Below, one piece after another: positions 1-5,432 of a stretch of 7,047 nucleotides of DNA. A program made the position numbers and the translations under genes. The notes under the pieces are model-generated. The model saw only the letters and a program-made list of their open reading frames with translations. It had not been told where the DNA came from and ran no database searches. Source of the DNA: an uncultured Alphaproteobacteria bacterium (GTDB lineage Bacteria; Pseudomonadota; Alphaproteobacteria; Micropepsales; Micropepsaceae); contig CALDFO010000134.1 in NCBI GenBank assembly GCA_937942205.1, forward strand, positions 1 through 7,047, written 5' to 3'. Position 1 is the stretch's first letter. Every line of letters starts with the position of its first letter.

Positions 1-656
1 TGCTGATGGGGCTGAATGTCAAACAGTTGCGCGCGGGCGCGCAGGCGGCGCTGGAGCAGGTGCTGAACGCCAGGACACCCGCCGATGCGCCCGCCGCGTC
101 GGGCGCGGCGCTGCATCACGCGCTGGCGGGCGAGGGCCGGCTGGCCAGCACGGTGTTGTGGCCCTATGCCGATGCGCTGGCGGTGTTCGGCGGTTGGTGG
201 AAGCAGCTCTGGGCCGAGAGCCTGGGCAAGGACGGGCAGGGCTCCACGCCGGTGTCGGTGCTGGGGCCGGTGGACCAGCACAGCCAGCTGCAGATGTTCC
301 GCGACGGGCCGGGCACCGCGCTCTATACGCTGGTGTCGGTGGACACCAAGGGCAAGGGACCGGCCGTGCCGCGCGCCCGCGCCAACAGACTGGGCCTGCA
401 ATATCTGGCCGGTAAGAAGCTGGGCGATCTGGTGGATGCGGAGTGCCGCGCCACTGCCCAGACCCTGTTCAAGAACGGCCGCCCGGTGCGGCGCATTCAT
501 CTGGGCAAGGTGGATGAATTCCATCTGGGGGCGCTGATGATGCACTTCATGCTGGAGACGATCCTCATGGGTCGCCTGATGGGTGTGAATCCGTTCGACC
601 AGCCCGGTGTCGAAGAAGGAAAAGTCCTGGCCCGGCAATATCTGGCTGAGGGCTGA
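1..656 (+). CDS. pgi: Glucose-6-phosphate isomerase, C-terminal part (5' end outside window)
   Basis: Interconverts glucose 6-phosphate and fructose 6-phosphate in the cytoplasm (glycolysis/gluconeogenesis). The frame is open to the left edge, so the N-terminus lies outside; the ATG at 6 is internal, not a start. Numbering from that ATG, the visible 216 residues contain the block GPVDQHSQLQMFRDGP, where His92 lies where the family's ring-opening histidine is expected. Near the C-terminus GRLMGVNPFDQPGVEEGK matches the family's second PROSITE-style signature, ending in the catalytic lysine (Lys206 here). The protein ends 10 residues after that lysine, so the C-terminus looks complete. About half of a typical bacterial enzyme is missing upstream. 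The TGA at 654-656 is followed six bases later by the mutL start, suggesting one transcript. Identity is confident from the signature and active-site block. Confidence 0.95.
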   Translation, partial: LMGLNVKQLRAGAQAALEQVLNARTPADAPAASGAALHHALAGEGRLASTVLWPYADALAVFGGWWKQLWAESLGKDGQGSTPVSVLGPVDQHSQLQMFRDGPGTALYTLVSVDTKGKGPAVPRARANRLGLQYLAGKKLGDLVDAECRATAQTLFKNGRPVRRIHLGKVDEFHLGALMMHFMLETILMGRLMGVNPFDQPGVEEGKVLARQYLAEG

Positions 657-665
657 ACCTCGTTG
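648..665 (+). promoter_or_regulatory. Ribosome binding site and forced TTG start of mutL
   Basis: GAGGG at 648-652, inside the last codons of pgi, lies 10 bases before TTG at 663. The pgi stop (654-656) is in the same frame as mutL, so mutL must start after it. The next in-frame ATG (767) would remove the conserved [12 protein letters not shown] region. TTG at 663 is therefore the only ordinary start codon that keeps the domain intact. The spacing is slightly long for a strong site. Confidence 0.55.
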
Positions 666-2492
666 GTAAAAATACGCCGCTTATCCGAAGGCACTGTCAA
701 CCGCATCGCCGCGGGCGAGGTGGTGGAGCGCCCGGCCGCCGCCGTCAAGGAACTGGTGGAGAATGCGATGGATGCGGGCGCCACCCGCATCGCCGTCACC
801 GCCACCAATGGCGGGGCGGACCTGCTGCTGGTCGAGGATGACGGCGCGGGCATGACCGCCGATGAGTTGCGGCTGGCGATCGAGCGCCATGCCACCTCCA
901 AGCTGCCGGTTTCGGGCGGCGAGGACGATCTTTCGCATATCGTGACGATGGGGTTTCGCGGCGAGGCGCTGCCCTCCATCGGGGCGGTGGCGCGGCTGTC
1001 GCTGACCAGCCGCACGCGCGACAGCGAAGCGGCGGAAATCCGGGTCGAGGGCGGGGTGGTGACGGGACCGATGCCCGCCGCCTTCCTGGCGACGGGCCAG
1101 CACGGCACCCGCGCCGAGGTGCGCGACCTGTTCTATGCCACGCCGGCGCGGCTGAAATTCCTCAAATCGGTGCGCTCCGAAGACCTGGCGATCACCGACA
1201 TGGTCAAGCGGCTGGCGATGGCGCGGCCCGATATCGGCTTCAGCCTGACGCTGGACGGGCGCACGGTGCTGGACCTGGGCGTGGAGCCGGACCTGATGGA
1301 TGGCCGCCTGCCGCGCCTGGCCCGGATCATGGGCCGCGACTTCGGTGACAATGCCGCCGCCGTGGAAGCATCGCGCGAAGGCGTGTCGCTGTCGGGTTTC
1401 GCGGGACTGCCCACCTACAATCGCGCCAATGCCCAGATGCAGTTCCTGTTCGTCAACGGACGGCCGGTGCGCGACAAGCTGCTGGTGGGGGCGGTGCGCG
1501 GGGCCTATGCCGATTTCCTGGCGCGCGACCGGCATCCGGCGCTGGCGCTGTTCCTGGATTGCGATCCGGCGTTCGTGGATGTGAATGTGCATCCGGCGAA
1601 AACCGAAGTGCGCTTCCGCGATGCCGGGCTGGTGCGCGGGCTGATCGTGGGGGCCTTGAAGCAGGCGCTGGGCGCGGCGGGGCACCGGGCCTCCACCACC
1701 GTGGCGTCATCGGCCCTCGATGCTTTAAGGGGGGCCGCGTTGCAGCGCGAGGTGTCGCCCTTCCAGTCGCCCAATATTTTCTCCGCCGCCGGTGGCGCGC
1801 CGGTCGCGGTGCAGGCGCGCGAGGCGGCGTCCTCTTATGCAGCCGTGCCCATGTCCGTGCGGATGGAGGAGGCGGCTCCGCCGCGAGATGCCGGGGATCA
1901 TTCCTTAGATGCGTCTCCTTTGGGTGTCGCGCGGGCCCAGTTGCACGAGACCTATGTGATCGCCCAGACCGCCGACGGCATCGTGATCGTGGACCAGCAT
2001 GCCGCCCATGAACGGCTGGTCTATGAGCGCATGAAGGCGGCTATGGCCGGTGGCGGCGTGGCGCGCCAGCCGCTGCTGATCCCCGAAGTGGTGGAGCTGG
2101 ACCCCTCGGAAGTGTCGCGCCTGTCCGCCCGCGCCGCCGAACTGGCCGAACTGGGGCTGGTGATCGAGGCGTTCGGTCCCGATGCCGTGGTGGTGCGCGA
2201 GGCGCCCGCCCTGCTGGGCAAGCTGGACATCAAGGGACTGGTGCGCGACCTGGCCGACGACATCGCCGAGACCGGCAACGCGCTGGCGCTGAAGGAGCGG
2301 CTGGAGGCGATCACCGGCACCCTGGCCTGTCACATGAGCGTGCGGGCGGGACGGCGGCTGACGGGCGATGAGATGAACGCCCTGTTGCGCGAGATGGAAG
2401 CCACCCCGCACAGCGGCCAGTGCAATCACGGCCGCCCCACCTATGTCGAACTGAAGCTGGCGGATATCGAAAAGCTGTTCGGGCGGCGCTGA
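663..2492 (+). CDS. mutL: DNA mismatch repair endonuclease MutL
   Basis: Cytoplasmic mismatch-repair protein linking MutS recognition to strand incision. The 609 residues show an N-terminal GHL ATPase with [12 protein letters not shown], catalytic Glu30 and Asn34 in [19 protein letters not shown] (59-64) and GFRGEAL (97-103). A variable linker follows (about 335-420), then the C-terminal dimerisation/nuclease domain. That domain has the metal-binding motif DQHA-x2-E-x4-E (Asp444-Glu455), an ACR-like ACHMS (555-559) and CNHGRP (587-592). QPLLIP at 469-474 fits a beta-clamp-binding motif and lies 25 residues after the metal-site aspartate. These motifs mark the nuclease-active MutL of bacteria lacking MutH, unlike the E. 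coli type. Length is normal. Translation starts at TTG, six bases after pgi, so it is probably co-transcribed and may be translationally coupled. No frameshift or missing catalytic residue was seen. Confidence 0.97.
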   Translation: MVKIRRLSEGTVNRIAAGEVVERPAAAVKELVENAMDAGATRIAVTATNGGADLLLVEDDGAGMTADELRLAIERHATSKLPVSGGEDDLSHIVTMGFRGEALPSIGAVARLSLTSRTRDSEAAEIRVEGGVVTGPMPAAFLATGQHGTRAEVRDLFYATPARLKFLKSVRSEDLAITDMVKRLAMARPDIGFSLTLDGRTVLDLGVEPDLMDGRLPRLARIMGRDFGDNAAAVEASREGVSLSGFAGLPTYNRANAQMQFLFVNGRPVRDKLLVGAVRGAYADFLARDRHPALALFLDCDPAFVDVNVHPAKTEVRFRDAGLVRGLIVGALKQALGAAGHRASTTVASSALDALRGAALQREVSPFQSPNIFSAAGGAPVAVQAREAASSYAAVPMSVRMEEAAPPRDAGDHSLDASPLGVARAQLHETYVIAQTADGIVIVDQHAAHERLVYERMKAAMAGGGVARQPLLIPEVVELDPSEVSRLSARAAELAELGLVIEAFGPDAVVVREAPALLGKLDIKGLVRDLADDIAETGNALALKERLEAITGTLACHMSVRAGRRLTGDEMNALLREMEATPHSGQCNHGRPTYVELKLADIEKLFGRR

Positions 2493-2598
2493 CAAAGCGT
2501 CATGAAATGGCGTGTGCGTTAAGGCGCATTCACCCAACTTGTCACCGGAACCTTAACGGTTGCGGACTAGACTTCGCCCGCAACTCCAAAGCGCCGTC
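2493..2598 (+). promoter_or_regulatory. mutL-PAS gene spacer with weak promoter candidate
   Basis: This 106-base gap is the first place where a new transcript could start after pgi-mutL. TTGTCA at 2539-2544 resembles a -35 box, and GGACTAGACT further on (2564-2573) contains CTAG but fits a -10 box poorly, at 19 or more bases. No convincing terminator hairpin with a T-run follows mutL. Read-through from mutL is therefore also possible. This is a weak call. Confidence 0.2.
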
Positions 2599-3141
2599 AT
2601 GCTGTTCGAGGATTTTTTCCAGGCCCTGACATCGCCGTCCCTGCGGGCGGTGGTCGCCCATTGGGGCGCGGCGCGCGGCGCGCGCGCCATGCCCTCCTGG
2701 CAGCAGCTTTCGCCCGCGCGGATGGCGCGGCAACTGCCCATCATCTGGGTCTACAAATACGACGCCGCTGGCAGCCACTTCACCGGGCGGCTGGCGGGCG
2801 ATGTGATCACACGCGGTTTCGCCAAGAGCTTTCGCGGCACCCGGCTGGAAGATTTGCACCCCGCCACCACCCTGCCGACCGTTCACGCCTATATGACGCG
2901 GGTGGTGCGCGAACCGTCGCTCTATATGTGCCGGGGGGTGCTGTTCCGCCAGGCCGACCGCACCGGCAGCGGCGAGCGCATCATGCTGCCGCTGGCGGGG
3001 GACGGGGTTCACGGCGATGGCGTGCTGGGCGCGTCGGACTATCACTATCCGGTGGCCAATGCCGATTACGCGCCCATCGAACTCCTGACCGAGGGCGAGC
3101 AGTGGCATTCCCTGGCGCCGGGCATCGCGGCGGCGGCCTGA
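2599..3141 (+). CDS. PAS_5-family (DUF1457-like) sensory-fold protein
   Basis: A 180-residue soluble protein with no signal peptide or membrane segment. It resembles the PAS_5 family (formerly DUF1457), common in Rhodospirillales and related alphaproteobacteria. The typical opening is present: an aromatic and RGARAMPSW near residues 22-34, then LPIIWVYKYD (46-55), a GRLAGDVITRGF core and FRGTRLEDLHP. The tail ERIMLPLAGDGVHGDGVLGASDY is the expected last strands of the PAS fold. No output domain (kinase, GGDEF, HTH) is attached, and the family's role and ligand are unknown to me. The ATG at 2599 places the family block at the usual distance; an in-frame TTG at 2560 would add 13 residues. No clear Shine-Dalgarno precedes 2599, so the start is moderately sure. 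Family membership is recognised from memory, not a search. Confidence 0.8.
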   Translation: MLFEDFFQALTSPSLRAVVAHWGAARGARAMPSWQQLSPARMARQLPIIWVYKYDAAGSHFTGRLAGDVITRGFAKSFRGTRLEDLHPATTLPTVHAYMTRVVREPSLYMCRGVLFRQADRTGSGERIMLPLAGDGVHGDGVLGASDYHYPVANADYAPIELLTEGEQWHSLAPGIAAAA

Positions 3142-3184
3142 CCGGACGGATGCCGGTTCCGGCATGTTGACACGCCCCGTCCGG
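3142..3184 (+). other. Nested perfect stem-loop directly after the PAS gene stop
   Basis: CCGGACGG (3142-3149) is perfectly complementary to CCGTCCGG (3177-3184). Stacked directly inside it is a second hairpin, ATGCCG-GTTC-CGGCAT (3150-3165). The leftover GTTGACACGCC (3166-3176) forms an 11-base bulge on one side. The structure starts at the base after the stop codon. It should be very stable as RNA, but no T-run follows, so a classical intrinsic terminator is not supported. It may be a Rho-assisted 3' end, a 3'-end stabiliser or an attenuator for the next gene. Confidence 0.55.
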
Positions 3185-3196
3185 CGGCATTACGTC
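3167..3196 (+). promoter_or_regulatory. Candidate promoter of the exported-protein pair
   Basis: TTGACA at 3167-3172 is a perfect -35 consensus. At a spacing of 17-18 bases the only -10 candidates are TTACGT/TACGTC (3190-3196), a poor match to TATAAT but within the loose range of alphaproteobacterial promoters. TACTAT (3197) and TAAGAT (3204) look better but are too far away. The call rests on the -35 box and on the abrupt AT-rich change just before the gene. Confidence 0.35.
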
Positions 3197-3216
3197 TACT
3201 ATGTAAGATATATATC
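3190..3216. promoter_or_regulatory. Operator-like pair of adjacent palindromes
   Basis: TTACGT-CTACT-ATGTAA (3190-3206) is an inverted repeat with five of six arm positions matching. It abuts GATATATATC (3207-3216), a perfect 10-bp palindrome. Both lie where the -10 region and transcription start would fall for the TTGACA box at 3167, so a bound repressor could block initiation. No regulator gene is visible in the window, and the binding protein is unknown. An AT-rich promoter core without any operator is the simpler alternative. Confidence 0.35.
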
Positions 3217-3222
3217 GCCATT

Positions 3223-3227
3223 GAGGA
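3223..3227 (+). promoter_or_regulatory. Ribosome binding site for the first exported protein
   Basis: GAGGA lies four bases before the ATG at 3232. It supports that start over the internal ATG at 3256, which would shorten the signal peptide and drop its basic n-region. Confidence 0.55.
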
Positions 3228-3231
3228 CGCC

Positions 3232-4185
3232 ATGACGCGCCTTCCGGTCCTGTGCATGGGCGTTCTGCTGGCGGCGGGCGTTCTGATGACCGGCGTTCTG
3301 ATGACCGGCGTTCTGGCGCAGGAGCGCACCGACACCGTCACGGTGACCGAGACGCGCGAGGCGGCCAACGCCGTCATCGACAATTTCGTCGCCGCCACCA
3401 CCGCGCCCACCCATGGCGCGGGCAAGCTGCCGCGCTGGGTGGACGGCGTCTGTCCCGTGACGATGGGGCTGGGACCGAAATATGCGGCCTTTGTCTCCGG
3501 CCGGGTGCGCGCGGTGGCGGCGCAGGCCCAGGCGCCGGTGAATGCCGATGCGAACTGCCGCCCCAATATCACCATCGTCTTCACCACCACGCCGCAGCAG
3601 CTGATGGACAATGTCCGCCGGACCAGTCCGGTATTCCTGGGCTATTACGACAGCGACGCGCAGGCCGATGCGCTGGCGCGGGTCAAGCGGCCCATCCAGG
3701 CCTGGTATGTTACCCAGAGCCGCGATCTGCGCGGATTGCCGCGGATCGACAGCCGCAAGGCCTGTACCGAGATCGAGGTGCCCAATCCGTTCGGCGAGCT
3801 GCCCGTGCGCCTGCCTTGCGCCAATGTCGCCAATTCCGCCGGCAGCCGGTTGGGCGACGGTGTGACCAGCGATTTCTTCCATGTGCTGATCGTGGCCGAG
3901 CCAAAGCCGCTGGCCGACAAGGAGATCGGCACCCTGGCCGATTACATCGCCCTGCTGGCGCTGACTCAGTTGGCCGCGCCGGACCGCTGCCAGAAACTGT
4001 CCACCATCGGCACCTTGCTGGCCCCCGATTGCGGCCCGCCGCCCGATACCCTGACCGCCAGCGACTTGGCCTATCTGGACGGATTGTACCGGATGAATAC
4101 GGGGGGTACCCTGCGCGGGCAGCGGGACGCGATTGCCTATGCGCTGCGCGAGACCTATGGGCCTTCTGAAGCGGAGGGACGATGA
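3232..4185 (+). CDS. Exported six-cysteine protein of unknown function, paralog 1
   Basis: I do not recognise a function. The 317-residue product has a Sec signal peptide: basic Arg3, a long hydrophobic core made partly of repeated GVLMT units, and likely cleavage after VLA (Ala29). The mature end then reads TVTVTETREA (35-44), like the TonB box of alphaproteobacterial TonB-dependent receptors, but the protein is far too short for a 22-strand barrel. Six mature cysteines (74, 109, 178, 196, 253, 267) match those of the next gene in order, suggesting up to three disulfides. Other shared blocks are RW-x2-GVCP, C-x-PN, IVFTTTPQ (about 113-120), PIQAWYVT and EIGTLADYIALLAL. It is likely periplasmic or outer-membrane-associated. 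From memory, similar hypothetical proteins occur in Caulobacterales and Sphingomonadales; this is unverified. It overlaps the following paralog by four bases (ATGA), so the two are co-translated. Confidence 0.88.
   Translation: MTRLPVLCMGVLLAAGVLMTGVLMTGVLAQERTDTVTVTETREAANAVIDNFVAATTAPTHGAGKLPRWVDGVCPVTMGLGPKYAAFVSGRVRAVAAQAQAPVNADANCRPNITIVFTTTPQQLMDNVRRTSPVFLGYYDSDAQADALARVKRPIQAWYVTQSRDLRGLPRIDSRKACTEIEVPNPFGELPVRLPCANVANSAGSRLGDGVTSDFFHVLIVAEPKPLADKEIGTLADYIALLALTQLAAPDRCQKLSTIGTLLAPDCGPPPDTLTASDLAYLDGLYRMNTGGTLRGQRDAIAYALRETYGPSEAEGR
3277..3315 (+). repeat. 15-bp direct tandem repeat inside a signal peptide
   Basis: GGCGTTCTGATGACC occurs twice in a row (3277-3291, 3292-3306), and the first nine bases repeat a third time (3307-3315). 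An earlier GGCGTTCTG at 3259 may be a diverged copy 18 bases upstream. Each unit encodes GVLMT (residues 16-20 and 21-25) and keeps the frame, so copy changes would lengthen or shorten the hydrophobic core by five residues without breaking the gene. Confidence 0.9.
4173..4185 (+). promoter_or_regulatory. Strong RBS and ATGA overlap coupling the paralog pair
   Basis: GGAGGG (4173-4178), inside the last codons of the first paralog, precedes ATG at 4182. The stop codon of the first gene (4183-4185) overlaps that ATG as ATGA. This is a classic arrangement for translational coupling and supports production of the two proteins together. Confidence 0.75.
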
Positions 4186-5063
4186 GCAAGCGGATTGCCA
4201 TCCTGGCGGGTGCGTTCCTGGCATGTGCCTGGGGCGCGGCGGCGCAGCCCGAGGAAACCGTCACCGTGACCGGCACGCGCGAGGCCGAACGCGCCGCCGA
4301 GGAATTTGTCCAATCGCAGGGCGCGGCCACGGCGATGGCGGGCAAGATGGCGCGTTGGGAGGTGGGCGTCTGTCCGCTGACCTCCGGCCTGGCGCCGCGC
4401 TATGCCACCTTCATCAGCCAGCGCATCCGGGATGTGGCGCGCGCCGCCGGTGCGCCGGTGGCCGAAGCGGGATGCAAGCCCAATATGGACATCGTCTTCA
4501 CCACCACGCCGCAGGGCCTGCTGGACAATCTGCGGCAAAAGCACCGGCCCTATCTGGGTTATCACGGCAGTCTCCGCGCCGCCGACCGGCTGGCGAAAGT
4601 CACCAAGCCGATCCAGGCCTGGTATGTCACCGCGACCACCGACCTGAACGGCAAGTCCAAGATTGACCAGATGGTGCAGGAATTCTGTGATCCGTTCGCC
4701 CCGGATTGCCCGCTGGGTGTTCAGGTGACCGGGTTGCGCGCGCTGGACGGAATCCGCAGCAGTCTCTTCCATGTCACCGTCGTGGCCGATCCCGCCAGCC
4801 TGAAAGACTATGAGATCGGGGCGCTGGCCGACCATATCGCGCTGCTGGCCCTGTCGCAGGGCGCGCCGCATGAGGGGTGTCAGGCCTTGCCCAGTGTCAG
4901 CGACCTGCTGTCGCCCGGGTGCGCCGGAGCCACGGAACTGTCGGCGGCGGACAAGGCCTATCTGGCGGGGCTGTATGCCATGAACCCGGACATGGCGCTG
5001 TCGGCGCAACGCGGCGGCGTGGCCCAGCAGGTGAAGAAGGCGCTGGCGGCCAGCGGGCGCTGA
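4182..5063 (+). CDS. Exported six-cysteine protein of unknown function, paralog 2
   Basis: A 293-residue relative of the preceding gene, about 40% identical by eye over the mature part; function not recognised. The signal peptide is short (MSKR n-region, core to about Gly18), with likely cleavage after AAA (Ala21). Cys15 in FLAC does not form a good lipobox, so signal peptidase I is preferred. The mature start EETVTVTGTREA is even closer to a TonB box than in paralog 1. Cysteines 64, 98, 169, 176, 233 and 247 pair in order with those of paralog 1; the third and fourth are much closer together here (DPFAPDC region). Shared blocks are RW-x2-GVCPLTSGL, CKPN, IVFTTTPQGLLDN, KPIQAWYVT and YEIGALADHIALLAL. 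It is shorter mainly between the third and fourth cysteines. No enzyme motif was found. Divergence after tandem duplication is the simplest origin. Confidence 0.88.
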   Translation: MSKRIAILAGAFLACAWGAAAQPEETVTVTGTREAERAAEEFVQSQGAATAMAGKMARWEVGVCPLTSGLAPRYATFISQRIRDVARAAGAPVAEAGCKPNMDIVFTTTPQGLLDNLRQKHRPYLGYHGSLRAADRLAKVTKPIQAWYVTATTDLNGKSKIDQMVQEFCDPFAPDCPLGVQVTGLRALDGIRSSLFHVTVVADPASLKDYEIGALADHIALLALSQGAPHEGCQALPSVSDLLSPGCAGATELSAADKAYLAGLYAMNPDMALSAQRGGVAQQVKKALAASGR

Positions 5064-5089
5064 GGCTCAATTTTCTTGTGCTGTGGAGT

Positions 5090-5107
5090 AATTACCAGGT
5101 GGTAATT
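5090..5107. terminator. 18-bp perfect dyad: terminator of the pair or operator
   Basis: AATTACCA-GG-TGGTAATT is a perfect inverted repeat 26 bases after the stop of paralog 2. As RNA it gives a 7-8 bp stem followed by TTC, which fits a weak intrinsic terminator. As DNA its exact symmetry and AT-rich ends also fit a repressor operator upstream of the small orphan gene at 5181. The stem has few G-C pairs and the T-run is short, so the terminator reading is not secure. Confidence 0.45.
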
Positions 5108-5180
5108 TTCATAACTGATTGATGCCCTGTGAGCTTGGTCGGAGCGTAACATTGGCAGCGAATCAGGATGTGAGACAAAA

Positions 5181-5432
5181 ATGACGGGAAAGACGATCAA
5201 GTTCCCAATCGGTAGATGGCAACATCAACGCAACCAGATGGGTAAGCTTGCTGTACCTTGTTATATTTCTGATCGATGGCTTCAGTTTGATGAAGCTTCA
5301 ACCAGTGTAAATGCGGGACATTTAGTTTTCCTGAATGTTATGACTTCAACGGAAAGTGGAGGCACATCAAAAATCTGTAGATTGTGTGTCACCAAAGAAG
5401 ATTTGAAGCAGGCATTGGAGAATATCGCTTAA
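5181..5432 (+). CDS. Small AT-rich orphan protein (83 aa)
   Basis: No recognisable family. The frame runs from ATG 5181 to TAA 5430 and encodes an 83-residue, probably cytosolic protein without signal peptide or membrane helix. It contains a C-R-L-C pair (Cys66, Cys69), a third Cys27, and a C-terminal amphipathic-looking stretch EDLKQALENIA. Base composition is about 42% G+C by hand count, far below the neighbours, and it uses codons such as AGA that are rare in GC-rich genomes. This suggests recent transfer or relaxed selection. A weak AGGA (5165-5168) lies 12 bases before the start; ATG 5238 is an alternative. Its TAA overlaps the stop of rsmD on the other strand. It could be a degraded fragment or a non-coding stretch; the open frame of this length in AT-rich DNA gives modest support. 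Confidence 0.5.
   Translation: MTGKTIKFPIGRWQHQRNQMGKLAVPCYISDRWLQFDEASTSVNAGHLVFLNVMTSTESGGTSKICRLCVTKEDLKQALENIA

Noticed and set aside
681..1685. 334-residue - strand open frame
   Set aside because: Antisense shadow of mutL; Arg/His/Gln-rich composition typical of GC-rich shadow frames and no motif.
2508..2530. Possible terminator hairpin after mutL (TGCG-TTAAGG-CGCA)
   Set aside because: Only a 4-bp stem and no following T-run.
3252..4169. 305-residue + strand frame overlapping paralog 1
   Set aside because: Gly/Arg/Ala-rich out-of-frame translation with no start signal; paralog conservation lies in the other frame.
4215..4245. Lipoprotein signal in paralog 2 (FLAC, Cys15)
   Set aside because: The -3 position is Phe and the core continues past the cysteine to a good AAA cleavage site, so signal peptidase I fits better.
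3199..5009. Long - strand frames opposite the exported pair (3199-4224 and 4155-5009)
   Set aside because: Shadows of two well-supported + strand genes that have signal peptides, ribosome sites and paralog conservation.
5064..5432. Insertion sequence or integration remnant in the AT-rich islet
   Set aside because: No terminal inverted repeats, target duplications, transposase or integrase motifs were seen; the dyad at 5090 is not repeated at the other edge.
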